From contig JADQBT010000002.1 of assembly GCA_016278485.1 (NCBI GenBank), positions 229,601 through 293,600 of the forward strand: a DNA stretch of 64,000 nucleotides. Reading direction: 5' to 3'. How positions within the stretch are numbered: position 1 is the stretch's first letter; each line of letters begins with the position of its first letter. Positions 37,452 to 47,361 of this stretch are shown here, one piece after another. The notes under the pieces were generated by a model that was not told where the DNA came from, ran no database searches, and saw nothing but the letters and a program-made list of their open reading frames with translations. This DNA is from Halanaerobiales bacterium. Its GTDB lineage: Bacteria; Bacillota; Halanaerobiia; Halanaerobiales; Halanaerobiaceae. The position numbers and the translations under genes were made by a program.

Positions 37452-40400
37452 TTAAAAAAGAGAGATTTGATTTCTTTCAGGCATTCCCTCTAATGAACCA
37501 TGATCTCTAAGTATTTCAACTACAGTTTTAGTTAAACTTGTACGATTAACTAATTCCTCTATTGAAGTGAATCTACTAATTTGTCTCTCCCGAATTACAC
37601 TTTCAGCTGCACTTCTACCCAAACCTTGTAAACTTATTAATGGCGGTAAAAGTTTTTTATCTTTTTTCTTAAATAGAAATGCATCTGATTCATAGAGATC
37701 AACATTAAGAAACTCAATACCCCGTTCAATTGCTTCGACAACAATTTGTAACACAGTCACAGTATTACTTTCTTTAGCAGTCATTTCGTTACCTTTTGCT
37801 TCAAGTTCTTCCATTAACGAAATTATATACTGATGGCCTTTGCCAACTATTTGAGCATCAAAATCTTCTGCTTTAATACTAAAATATGTTGTATAAAATG
37901 CAGCAGGATAATGAACTTTGAAATATGCAATTCTAAAAGCCATCATAACATATGCAGCTGCATGAGCTTTAGGAAACATATATTTGATTTTTTTACATGA
38001 ATTAATATACCATTCAGGTACAGAACAATCACGCATATATTCTTCCTCGTCATCTGTTAAACCTTTTCCTTTACGAACATGTTCCATAATCCAAAATGCT
38101 TTTCCTGGTTTAAGTCCTTTCTGAATAAGATAATTCATAATATCATCCCGGACGGAAATAACTTCTGCTAACTTTGCTTTACCCTTGCGAATAAGATTTT
38201 GCGCATTATTTAACCAGACATCTGTTCCGTGAGAAAGACCACTAATTCTAATCAATTCAGCAAATGAAGTTGGTTCTGTATCAACCAGCATCTGTCTTAC
38301 AAAACTTGTCCCAAATTCAGGTATGCCTAATGTACCAACAATAGTATTTATATGATCAGCTTTCACATTTAGCGATCTGGTACTGGAAAAAATACTCATG
38401 GTTTTTGGGTCATCTAATGGTATTTCAGCAGGTTTTATACCAGTTAAATCTTGTAGCATACGCAGTGAAGTTGGATCATCATGTCCTAATAAATCTAATT
38501 TTAAAATACGGCCACTTATCGAATGGTAGTCAAAATGGGTTGTTCTAACATTGGTATCCTGATCATTGGCTGGGTGCTGAATGGGTGAGAAATCAAAAAT
38601 ATCCTTTGTTCTAGGTACAACCATTAATCCACCAGGATGTTGTCCAGTTGTTCTGCGAACACCAGTACAACCATTCACTAATCTATTAATTTCTGCTTTA
38701 TTAACATTAATTCCTTTTTCATCTAAAAAATTTTTAACAAAACCAAAAGCAGTTCTCTCTGCAATCGTGGAAATTGTACCTGCTCTAAAAACATAATCTC
38801 TACCAAAAATATCTTCTGTATATTGATGAATTTCATTTTGATATTCACCAGAGAAATTAAGATCTATATCTGGAACTTTATCACCTTTAAAGCCCATAAA
38901 AACTTCAAAAGGAATATCAAAACCATCTTTAATATATTGAGATCCACAATTAGGACAATTTTTATCCGGTAAATCCACACCTGTTCCAATTGAATGATCT
39001 GAGATAAATTCATTTTGTTGACAGCGGGGACAACGATAATGTGGTGGTAAGGGATTAACTTCTGTAATTTCTGTCATTGTAGCAACAAGGGAAGAACCTA
39101 CTGAACCTCTCGACCCTACTAAATAACCATCTTCCAATGATTTTTTAACAAGTTTATGTGAAATTAAATAAATCACGGCAAATCCATTCTTGATGATAGA
39201 ATCAAGTTCTTGTTCCAATCTGTCTATGACAAGTTGTGGTAAATTCTCACCATAAAATTCTTTAGCACGATTATAAGACATATCCCTAATCTGTGTTTCA
39301 GCACCTTCAATTTTTGGAGTAAACAAGCCATCAGGTAGTGGTTTTAGTTCTTCAATTTGATCAGCAATTAGATTAGAATTTTCAACAACAACTTTTTGAG
39401 CTGCTTCTTCCCCTAAATAACTAAACTCGTTCAGCATTTCCTCAGTGGTTCTTAAATAAATTGGTGGTTGTTGGTCTGCATCTTGAAACTTCTGTCCTGT
39501 TTGCAGTATTTCTCGATAAATTTTATCTTCTTCATCCAAAAAATGAACATCACAGGTTCCTACCACTGGTTTAGATAACTTTTTACCAAGTTGAAAAATA
39601 CGTTTATTAATTTCTTTTAATCCGTTTTCATCCTTAATTTGATTTGGAATTAAAAAATTATTATTTCCAATCGGTTGAATCTCCAGATAATCATAAAACT
39701 TTGCTATCTTTTTAACTTCTCGCTCTGGTTTATTATTTAAAATGGCTCGATATAATTCGCCAGCTTCACAAGCTGAACCTAAGATCAATCCTTCTCTATT
39801 TTGTATTAATTTACTTTTTAAAACTCTCGGCTTTCTATAAAAATTATCTAAATGTGAGAAAGAAATTAATTTATATAAGTTCTTTAAACCAATTTTATTT
39901 TTTGCAAGTATAATCGCATGGTAAGGTCGTAGATCTTTCCAATCAATCTGGCTAATTAATTTATTTATTTCTGTTTGCTTAAATATATTTTTTTCTGACA
40001 TCATTTCTAAAAAAGCAAGTAAAATATCAGCTGTTGCACTTGCATCATCTAAAGCACGATGGTGATTTTTAAGTTCTACACCAAGATGAACAGCTATTGT
40101 ATTTAATTTGTGGTTTTTTGTATTTTTTAATAAAGCACGTGATAGTGAAAGAGTATCAAGTACAGTCTGATTTTTTAAGTTAAGTTTTAATTTTTCAACT
40201 GCTGCGCGAATAAAACCATAATCAAAATCAGCATTATGAGCTACAAGAACTCCTTCACCGGCAAATTTTAAAAATTTTGGTAAAACCTCAGCCAATTCTG
40301 GCGCATCTGCTACCATACCCTGATCAATTCCTGTTATTTCTGTTATTTTAGCAGGAATATTAGCCAAAGGTTTAACAAAAGTAGAAAATTTATCTATAAT

Positions 40401-41657
40401 TTCACCAGATTTAATTTTAACTGCCCCTATTTCAATTATTTCATTCTGATTGGGATTTAAACCAGTTGTTTCAAGATCAAAAACAATAAACTCTGTTTCT
40501 TGCAATTGCTGATCAACTGGATTGATAATAATTGGCTCTCCATCGCTAACTAAATATGCTTCCATGCCATATATAATTTTAATATCATGCTTTTTACCAG
40601 CCTGATAAGCATCAGGAAACGCTTGGGCAACACCATGATCAGTTACCGCAATAGCAGGATGTCCCCATCTAGCTGCAGTAGCAACCGCCTGGTCTACATT
40701 TACTACAGAATCCATTGCACTCATCTGTGTATGTAAATGAAGTTCTACTCTTTTATCTACTGCTTTATCTTCGCGAGCAGGTATAATAGTTTTTTCAAGA
40801 TCTCTAATCATAATATTCCAATCTTTACTATAGGGGTCAAATTGAACTTTTCCTCTGATAAGTGCCCCATCACCTACTTTTATTCCTTGTTTAAGATCTT
40901 TTTTATCATCAACAAAGAATTTTGCTGTAATAGAACCAGTTTTATCCGTAACACTGAGAATATACAAAAATTTACCACTTCGGGTCTCTCTAATATCTAA
41001 AGCAAATATTTCCCCTTTAATTATTACACTTGGAATATCTTGATTGAGCTCTTTAATTTGATAGTTTGGTTTTTGTCTAATCTTACGCCCATAGACAGTC
41101 CCACTTTTGCTTTCTGTAGTTTTATTATTAGATTTTTTCGGAGCTAGTCCTTGTTTTGATCTAGAGTTCTTTTTTGAAATTTTATCTGCAACAAGTAAAG
41201 AATCATCTTCAATATCTGCTAAAAAATCACCATTTCTAATAAAAATTTTATCTATTTGTGAGATATATTTCTTGATGATGCTATTAAGATAACCCAATTC
41301 TTTTTCACCAGAAAGTTTCTTTTTAGCTATTTCTGTTTCCATTTTTATATTAAGGTCATTATTAACTAAGTAAAGTTGAGCTCTGTTTAGCCAATTACTG
41401 GAATAAGAAAAATGTTTATTAAAATTACTAACAATAGTTGGCCAAATAAGTTTAATTTCATCCTCGAGTTTTAATTTATTTAAAACAATAATATTAACAT
41501 CATCAAATATGGTCAGAATATTGTTCTTTATCTCTGCTAATTGTATATCTTCCCTAACATCTAAATAAATTAATACCTCATTTTTGTGTTCGTCATAAAT
41601 TACATATTTTAATTTATCAAAATGAGAGGATGGGCCTGGTATGATTGCCCTCTCCAT
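37452..41657 (-). CDS. polC: DNA polymerase III alpha subunit, PolC type
   Basis: A 1401-residue replicative polymerase with built-in proofreading, found in Firmicutes and a few other phyla. An N-terminal domain and OB fold (about 1-300) are followed by a PHP domain (VELHLHTQMSAMDSVV), which is split by a DnaQ-type 3'-5' exonuclease (FIVFDLETTGLNPNQNEIIE). After the rest of PHP come a zinc finger with CPRCQQNEF and CPNCGSQY, the palm with PDIDLNFSGEYQ, and the helix-hairpin-helix near the end. GGGAGGAA precedes the ATG. Last gene of the pyrH-polC unit. Confidence 0.97.
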   Translation of the reverse strand: MERAIIPGPSSHFDKLKYVIYDEHKNEVLIYLDVREDIQLAEIKNNILTIFDDVNIIVLNKLKLEDEIKLIWPTIVSNFNKHFSYSSNWLNRAQLYLVNNDLNIKMETEIAKKKLSGEKELGYLNSIIKKYISQIDKIFIRNGDFLADIEDDSLLVADKISKKNSRSKQGLAPKKSNNKTTESKSGTVYGRKIRQKPNYQIKELNQDIPSVIIKGEIFALDIRETRSGKFLYILSVTDKTGSITAKFFVDDKKDLKQGIKVGDGALIRGKVQFDPYSKDWNIMIRDLEKTIIPAREDKAVDKRVELHLHTQMSAMDSVVNVDQAVATAARWGHPAIAVTDHGVAQAFPDAYQAGKKHDIKIIYGMEAYLVSDGEPIIINPVDQQLQETEFIVFDLETTGLNPNQNEIIEIGAVKIKSGEIIDKFSTFVKPLANIPAKITEITGIDQGMVADAPELAEVLPKFLKFAGEGVLVAHNADFDYGFIRAAVEKLKLNLKNQTVLDTLSLSRALLKNTKNHKLNTIAVHLGVELKNHHRALDDASATADILLAFLEMMSEKNIFKQTEINKLISQIDWKDLRPYHAIILAKNKIGLKNLYKLISFSHLDNFYRKPRVLKSKLIQNREGLILGSACEAGELYRAILNNKPEREVKKIAKFYDYLEIQPIGNNNFLIPNQIKDENGLKEINKRIFQLGKKLSKPVVGTCDVHFLDEEDKIYREILQTGQKFQDADQQPPIYLRTTEEMLNEFSYLGEEAAQKVVVENSNLIADQIEELKPLPDGLFTPKIEGAETQIRDMSYNRAKEFYGENLPQLVIDRLEQELDSIIKNGFAVIYLISHKLVKKSLEDGYLVGSRGSVGSSLVATMTEITEVNPLPPHYRCPRCQQNEFISDHSIGTGVDLPDKNCPNCGSQYIKDGFDIPFEVFMGFKGDKVPDIDLNFSGEYQNEIHQYTEDIFGRDYVFRAGTISTIAERTAFGFVKNFLDEKGINVNKAEINRLVNGCTGVRRTTGQHPGGLMVVPRTKDIFDFSPIQHPANDQDTNVRTTHFDYHSISGRILKLDLLGHDDPTSLRMLQDLTGIKPAEIPLDDPKTMSIFSSTRSLNVKADHINTIVGTLGIPEFGTSFVRQMLVDTEPTSFAELIRISGLSHGTDVWLNNAQNLIRKGKAKLAEVISVRDDIMNYLIQKGLKPGKAFWIMEHVRKGKGLTDDEEEYMRDCSVPEWYINSCKKIKYMFPKAHAAAYVMMAFRIAYFKVHYPAAFYTTYFSIKAEDFDAQIVGKGHQYIISLMEELEAKGNEMTAKESNTVTVLQIVVEAIERGIEFLNVDLYESDAFLFKKKDKKLLPPLISLQGLGRSAAESVIRERQISRFTSIEELVNRTSLTKTVVEILRDHGSLEGMPERNQISLF

Positions 41658-41686
41658 AAAAATTCCTCCCTTATTAACTTGATTTA

Positions 41687-42325
41687 CTATTTGCGAAAAA
41701 AACTTCTCAAAAGTGTTATAAATATATCAAAGTACATTCCTACTCGTGCAATAAAACCATGCCAAAAACCCATTTTTTCTTCCTTCATCATATGAGTTAA
41801 TTTTGGTAATTGAACAAATTTTACTTTGCCATTTTTTTTAACATACTTATTTAAAGCTATTTCAACTCCAAAACCCTCTTTACGGAGATCACCTATTCGA
41901 TAAAATATCTCTTTTCTTACTGCTCTTTGTCCAGATAAACTTGGTGTAAAGTGTTGAGCCAAGTCAGTTAAACTACGACCATCTTCAAAAACACCAACCG
42001 ACATATCAATATTTTCGTTAAACATTGGTTCCATTATAGTATCAATGTGAACTTGTTTCAACCCAATAAGGTCAGCATCAAGCATTAAAATTGTATCACA
42101 ATCAAGATTTTCAACTCCTGTTTGCAATGCAGCTCCCTTACCACGATTTTTCTCATGTGATATAACACTAGCTCCCGCATTTTTAGCTACTAATGCCGTA
42201 TTATCTCGAGAACCATCATCTACCACCAATATATTAGAAATATATTCAATAGACTTAACAATTTCAATCACATTAGCAATCGTACGAGCTTCATTATATG
42301 CCGGTATTAAAGTACATACTTTCAT
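41687..42325 (-). CDS. Family 2 glycosyltransferase
   Basis: A 212-residue GT-A fold enzyme. The nucleotide-sugar site is visible in CTLIPAYNEARTIANVI, VVDDGSRDNT and the metal motif MLDADL (DxD-like). The C-terminal 30 residues are hydrophobic and basic (FWHGFIARVGMYFDIFITLL), suggesting membrane contact. The fold resembles polyprenyl-phosphate sugar transferases such as dolichol-phosphate mannosyltransferase-like proteins, but donor and acceptor are unknown. The ATG at 42325 follows AGGTGG. It lies unusually between proS and polC. Confidence 0.85.
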   Translation of the reverse strand: MKVCTLIPAYNEARTIANVIEIVKSIEYISNILVVDDGSRDNTALVAKNAGASVISHEKNRGKGAALQTGVENLDCDTILMLDADLIGLKQVHIDTIMEPMFNENIDMSVGVFEDGRSLTDLAQHFTPSLSGQRAVRKEIFYRIGDLRKEGFGVEIALNKYVKKNGKVKFVQLPKLTHMMKEEKMGFWHGFIARVGMYFDIFITLLRSFFRK

Positions 42326-42339
42326 ATCTACCACCTGAT

Positions 42340-44043
42340 TTATTTTATTTTAGCAAGTAATTCAGTGGTTTCTTTTACCACACTACTCAATTCAAAATTT
42401 AACTCTTGGCCGGTTGCTCTCACTTTGGCTTCTACAACCCCAGCTTCTAAGGAACGACTTCCCACTGTTAATCGAAGTGGGATGCCTATTAGATCTGCAT
42501 CGTTAAATTTAACACCAGCTCTTTCTTTTCTATCATCAACTAAAACTTCTAATCCAGCTGACTCTAACTGCTGGTAAATTTCATTAGCTTTATCAATTAC
42601 TGCATCATCATTACCTAATTGTAATATTATAATCTGATAGGGTGCAATCGCTAATGGCCAGCAAATTCCATAATCATCATGGTTTTGTTCAATAGCTGCA
42701 GCTACTAGTCGAGTGACTCCAATACCATAACTTCCCATAACTACAGGCTTATCTCTACCATTTTCATCTAGATATGAAGCACCCATACTTTCACTATATT
42801 TTGTTCCCAATTTAAAGATATGACCTACTTCAATACCAGATTTTATCTCAAGTTTACCAGAACAGCTTGGACAGCTATCACCTTCTCGAACTAAGCGAAG
42901 GTCAAGATAAGTCTCTACTTCAAAATCTCTACCTACCTTAGCACCACGATAATGATAATTTTTTTCATTAGCACCTGTTATACCTGATTCCATATTTTCT
43001 ATCCTTTGATCAGCAATGATACGAACACCTTTGCTACCAATTGGACCAATAAAACCAGGTGAGCTTTTAAAATGAGTAATAATATCCTCTTCAGAAGCTG
43101 GTTCTAAATTATCTACATCCAAGTAGTTTGCCAGTTTGATTTCATTTAACTCATCATCACCACGAACTAAAGCTAAAACTGCTTCACCATCAGCTTGATA
43201 AGCAACAGATTTAATCATATCTTCTCCTGGCAGATCAAAAAACTTTTCAAGTTCTTTAATAGTTGCAGCACCTGGTGTATGTATTTTTTCTAATTTATCT
43301 TCTTTATTAACAGTTCTTTTTTCTACTAATGACTCTGCTTTTTCAATATTTGCAGCATATTCACAGTTTGTACAAAAAGCAATTTTATCTTCTCCTGATT
43401 CAGCTAGGACCATAAATTCATGGGAGTCTTTCCCCCCCATAGCTCCTGTGTCAGCTTCAACGGCTCTTGTTTCTAATCCACAATCTACAAAAATATTAGT
43501 ATAGGCGTTATACATTGCCTGATAACTTTCGTCTAAACCTTCATCATCACGGTCAAGACTATAAGCATCTTTCATAGTAAATTCCCTACCACGCATTACT
43601 CCAAAACGCGGCCTAATCTCATCTCTTACTTTCGTTTGAATCTGATATAAATTTAAAGGAAGATCTTTATATGATCTTATTTCATCTCTCAATAAATCAG
43701 TTACTACCTCTTCATGGGTTGGCCCTAAACAAAATTCTCTATTTTTTCTATCTTTAAATTTAATCATTAATGGCCCAAATCTATCCCAGCGTTTTGATTC
43801 TTTCCAGATTTCTGAACTTTGTAGAATAGGTAATAATACTTCCTGTGCATCACTATCATCCATATGTCTTCTTATGATTTTTTCAATCTTTTGAATAACC
43901 TTATACCCTAATGGTAAGTATGAATAAATTCCAGAAGCATGGTTACGCATCAGACCAGCCCGCAACATTAATTTATGACTAATAATTTCAGCTTCAGCGG
44001 GTTCCTCTTTCAAAGTTGGTAAATATAATTTTGACATTCTCAT
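42340..44043 (-). CDS. proS: Prolyl-tRNA synthetase (bacterial type)
   Basis: A 567-residue class II synthetase. The start LYLPTLKEEPAEAEIISHKL, motif 2 region (TKVRDEIRPRFGVMRGREF), an inserted editing domain (about 225-380) and motif 3 (VMGSYGIGVTRLVAA) fit the prokaryote-type enzyme. The anticodon-binding domain ends the protein. A CAGGAGTG site precedes the ATG. It lies between ispG and the glycosyltransferase; no T-box is seen in the 24-bp gap. Confidence 0.97.
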   Translation of the reverse strand: MRMSKLYLPTLKEEPAEAEIISHKLMLRAGLMRNHASGIYSYLPLGYKVIQKIEKIIRRHMDDSDAQEVLLPILQSSEIWKESKRWDRFGPLMIKFKDRKNREFCLGPTHEEVVTDLLRDEIRSYKDLPLNLYQIQTKVRDEIRPRFGVMRGREFTMKDAYSLDRDDEGLDESYQAMYNAYTNIFVDCGLETRAVEADTGAMGGKDSHEFMVLAESGEDKIAFCTNCEYAANIEKAESLVEKRTVNKEDKLEKIHTPGAATIKELEKFFDLPGEDMIKSVAYQADGEAVLALVRGDDELNEIKLANYLDVDNLEPASEEDIITHFKSSPGFIGPIGSKGVRIIADQRIENMESGITGANEKNYHYRGAKVGRDFEVETYLDLRLVREGDSCPSCSGKLEIKSGIEVGHIFKLGTKYSESMGASYLDENGRDKPVVMGSYGIGVTRLVAAAIEQNHDDYGICWPLAIAPYQIIILQLGNDDAVIDKANEIYQQLESAGLEVLVDDRKERAGVKFNDADLIGIPLRLTVGSRSLEAGVVEAKVRATGQELNFELSSVVKETTELLAKIK

Positions 44044-44067
44044 TTGCTTATCACTCCTGTTAATCTT

Positions 44068-45117
44068 TTATAATCGCTCAATTTCATCTAATAAAGAAGA
44101 TAATAATTGTTCTTCTGGTACTTTTTTTATAATTTCTCCATTTTTAAAGATAAGTCCATTTCCTTTACCACCTGCGATACCGATATCAGCTTCACGGGCT
44201 TCTCCTGGTCCATTTACTGCACATCCCATAACAGCTATTGTAATATCTTTATCAATACTACTAACCGCTTTTTCAACTTTTTCTGCAAGTGGAATTAGCT
44301 CAATTGAAGTTCTTCCACAAGTGGGGCAAGAAATAATTTCTGGTCCTTTTTTTCTTAGGCGTAAAGATTTTAATATTTGCCAACCAACTTTAACTTCTGC
44401 AAGCGGGTCCCCAGTCAAAGAAATCCTTAAAGTATCTCCTAATCCAGCTAATAACAAAGCACCTATACCAACAGCTGACTTAATTGTACCCGACCATGGG
44501 GTACCAGCTTCTGTAATTCCAATATGGAAAGGATAATTAACTTTTTCTGCCATAATTTTATATGCTTGATATGTCATTTCAATATCAGTAGATTTAAGCG
44601 ATATAATTATATCATAGAATCCATTATCTTCAAGAATTCTAATGTTTCTTAAAGCACTTTCTACCATAGCTCGGGCTGTCGGACCCCCATATTTAAGTAA
44701 AATACTTTTCTCAATCGATCCTGAATTACTTCCGACGCGGATCGGGATATGTCTTTCTTTGGCAGCTTTAGCAACTTGAGCAATTCTTTTTTCATTACCA
44801 ATATTACCAGGATTAATTCTTAACCCAGCCACACCAGCCTCGATAGAACCAAGGGCCAATCTATAATCAAAATGAATATCGGCCACTAACGGTATATTAA
44901 TCTGCTCAATAATATCTGCTAAAACGTCAACAGAAGATTGGTCTGGGACAGCTACTCTGATAATTTCACAACCCGCTTTTTCTAAAGCATCAATCTGCTG
45001 TATTGTTGATTTAATATCTGTTGTTTTTGTGTTTGTCATTGATTGAACAGAAATCGGAGCATCACCACCGATTTTAATATTATTCATCGAAAGCTCTCTT
45101 GCTTTTCTTCTTTGCAA
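44068..45117 (-). CDS. ispG: 4-hydroxy-3-methylbut-2-en-1-yl diphosphate synthase
   Basis: A 349-residue iron-sulfur enzyme of the MEP isoprenoid pathway that reduces MEcPP to HMBPP. The TIM barrel has SVQSMTNTKT and LRINPGNIGN. The 4Fe-4S ligands are in ISCPTCGRTSIEL and MGCAVNGPGEA, and the C-terminus has GIAGGKGNGLIF. The start is TTG (45117) with GAGGTGA 8 nt upstream. It is next to dxr and rseP in the same unit. Confidence 0.96.
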   Translation of the reverse strand: MQRRKARELSMNNIKIGGDAPISVQSMTNTKTTDIKSTIQQIDALEKAGCEIIRVAVPDQSSVDVLADIIEQINIPLVADIHFDYRLALGSIEAGVAGLRINPGNIGNEKRIAQVAKAAKERHIPIRVGSNSGSIEKSILLKYGGPTARAMVESALRNIRILEDNGFYDIIISLKSTDIEMTYQAYKIMAEKVNYPFHIGITEAGTPWSGTIKSAVGIGALLLAGLGDTLRISLTGDPLAEVKVGWQILKSLRLRKKGPEIISCPTCGRTSIELIPLAEKVEKAVSSIDKDITIAVMGCAVNGPGEAREADIGIAGGKGNGLIFKNGEIIKKVPEEQLLSSLLDEIERL

Positions 45118-45136
45118 ATTATGTCACCTCAAATAA

Positions 45137-46210
45137 CTAAAAAAGACTACGTACAATATCTTTATAAATAATAAAAACCATTAATATCATTAAAATTACA
45201 AAACCTATAAAATGTACAAAACCCTCTTTTTCAGGATTGATAGGTTTTCCTCTTACTAATTCAATTACGATAAAGATTAACCGACCTCCATCAAGCGCTG
45301 GAAAAGGTAATAAATTAATAATTCCAAGGTTTATACTTATTATTGCAGTCCAGTTTAAAACATTTGCAAGACCGACTCTGGCTGCCTGACCAACTATAGA
45401 AGCAATCATAATTGGACCACCCAGATCTTCGGCAGATCTACTAACAATCATCTGCACAAATCCAGCAATAGTAAATTGAATTATCTGCCAGGTTTGCATA
45501 AATCCATAACCAATTGCATTAAATAAGTTGATTCTTTTTCGAACCATTTTTGGATAAATACCTATAATTCCGCCACCAGTCTGTTCATTAATCTCTGGTT
45601 TAAGAGAAACTTCTTGTATTTTATTATTTCTTTCAAAACTAATTGATATTACTTCTCCACCATTATTATTAATTACTTCGGCCAGTTCATTCCAATTCTC
45701 AACTTTTTCATCTGCAATGGCGATGATTTTATCTCCGCCTTGCAAACCAGCTTCTGCAGCAGGTTTCTCTGGAACCACTTGACCAAGTATAGTTGTCTGT
45801 GAGCTATCAACTGGAATGCCAAAAACAGAGAAAATTAAAATAAATACAACTGCTGCTAAAAGAAAGTTCATGATGGGGCCCATCACAATAACAGCTAGTT
45901 TTTTCCAGGCTGATTTTTGTGTAAAAAGCCTACCTTCTTTTTTAGCTTTTTCATATACTTCTCTATCCTTTTCTGGCATATCTTCATCTGGAGGAAATTC
46001 TCCCACCATATTACAAAACCCACCAAGTGGAATTGCCCGAATCGAATAGACTGTTTCTCCATATTTTTTAGATATCAATTTAGGACCAAATCCTAAAGCA
46101 AATTCAGATACTAAAATACCTGATTTTTTTGCTGTTATATAGTGTCCAAATTCATGAATAAAAACTAAAACTCCAAGTACAATAACAAAAGTAACTATTG
46201 TTAATACCAT
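45137..46210 (-). CDS. rseP: Site-2 zinc metalloprotease RseP/RasP
   Basis: A 357-residue intramembrane protease of the M50B family that cleaves membrane-bound anti-sigma factors and signal peptide remnants. The zinc motif HEFGH lies in the first transmembrane segment (residues 19-23). A PDZ domain (about 125-205, PEKPAAEAGLQGGDKI) and the third-ligand motif NLLPFPALDGGRL follow. GAGGAGG precedes the ATG, and the gene overlaps the dxr end by 10 bp. Confidence 0.95.
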   Translation of the reverse strand: MVLTIVTFVIVLGVLVFIHEFGHYITAKKSGILVSEFALGFGPKLISKKYGETVYSIRAIPLGGFCNMVGEFPPDEDMPEKDREVYEKAKKEGRLFTQKSAWKKLAVIVMGPIMNFLLAAVVFILIFSVFGIPVDSSQTTILGQVVPEKPAAEAGLQGGDKIIAIADEKVENWNELAEVINNNGGEVISISFERNNKIQEVSLKPEINEQTGGGIIGIYPKMVRKRINLFNAIGYGFMQTWQIIQFTIAGFVQMIVSRSAEDLGGPIMIASIVGQAARVGLANVLNWTAIISINLGIINLLPFPALDGGRLIFIVIELVRGKPINPEKEGFVHFIGFVILMILMVFIIYKDIVRSLF

Positions 46211-47361
46211 TTATTAATAACCTCCTCAGCTTGCTGTCGTGCCCATTTATCAGCAGTAAAAATTGTACCAAGATCAGGATCTAATGTATTATTATGTTTT
46301 TCCATAACCTGGGCTACAATACTACTAATAGCCATAAAAGGAACAATTCCTTTAAGAAAATTAGCGACAGCAACTTCATTGGCTGCATTTAGAACAGCAG
46401 GTAGTGTTCCGCCGGCTCGACCAGCTGCATAAGCCAATTTCAATGCAGGGAACTTGCTATGATCTGGTCTTTTAAATTCAAGAGCATTAAACGAAAAAAG
46501 ATCTAAATGTTTAACACTACTTGATTTTCTTTCTGGATATGTTAAACAAAATTGAATAGGTAATTTCATATTTGCAGGTCCTAACTCAGCTAAAAGAGAA
46601 CCATCATTTAATCTAATCATCGAATGAATAATACTTTGAGGATGGACTGCAACTTTGATATTATCATAATCAACATTAAAGAGCCAATGCGCCTCAATTA
46701 CTTCTAAACCTTTATTCATGAAGGTAGCTGAATCTATTGTAATCTTACTACCCATTTCCCAATTAGGATGTTTAAGCGCTTCCGCGACTGAAACAGATTC
46801 TAATTCAGAAAGAGTATGATTAAAAAAAGGTCCACCAGATGCTGTTAATATAATTTCCGAAAGCTCCTCTTTGTGACCAGTAAGTAATTGGAAAATTGCA
46901 TTATGTTCACTATCGACCGGTAATATCTGTACATTTTTCTCGCTAGCTATTTTTTTAACTAAAGGTCCTCCACTTACTAAAGTTTCTTTGTTTGCCAGAG
47001 CTAATTTATTACCTGCTTTTAAAGCTGCTATTGATGGTGCCAATCCAGCCGCACCAACTATTGCATTCAAAACTAAATCAATATTTTTCTGACCCGCTAT
47101 CTCATTTAAACCTTTAACCCCAGTTAAAACTTCTGTTTTGGAACCTTTAATCCTTTGGTCAAGCTCATAGGCGGCATCTTCATCAACCACTACAGCTATT
47201 TGGGGCTGATGCCTTTTAATTTGTTCTTCCAAAAGATCTATATTTTTATAAGCAGAAAGTGCTTGCACCTGCCATTTATTTAACTCTGTTATCACTTCAA
47301 GCGTCTGGGTTCCAATTGAACCAGTAGACCCTAAAACATTAATTTTTTTCAAATATTTCAC
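46201..47361 (-). CDS. dxr: 1-deoxy-D-xylulose 5-phosphate reductoisomerase
   Basis: A 386-residue NADPH enzyme that converts DXP to MEP, the committed step of isoprenoid synthesis. The cofactor motif GSTGSIGTQTLEVI is near the start. ALANKETLVSGG, PVDSEHNAIFQ and the substrate loop HPNWEMGSKITIDSATFMNKG are intact. The ATG overlaps the stop of the upstream permease gene by 4 bp. It serves the uppS step of the same unit by supplying isoprenoid precursors. Confidence 0.97.
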   Translation of the reverse strand: MKYLKKINVLGSTGSIGTQTLEVITELNKWQVQALSAYKNIDLLEEQIKRHQPQIAVVVDEDAAYELDQRIKGSKTEVLTGVKGLNEIAGQKNIDLVLNAIVGAAGLAPSIAALKAGNKLALANKETLVSGGPLVKKIASEKNVQILPVDSEHNAIFQLLTGHKEELSEIILTASGGPFFNHTLSELESVSVAEALKHPNWEMGSKITIDSATFMNKGLEVIEAHWLFNVDYDNIKVAVHPQSIIHSMIRLNDGSLLAELGPANMKLPIQFCLTYPERKSSSVKHLDLFSFNALEFKRPDHSKFPALKLAYAAGRAGGTLPAVLNAANEVAVANFLKGIVPFMAISSIVAQVMEKHNNTLDPDLGTIFTADKWARQQAEEVINKWY

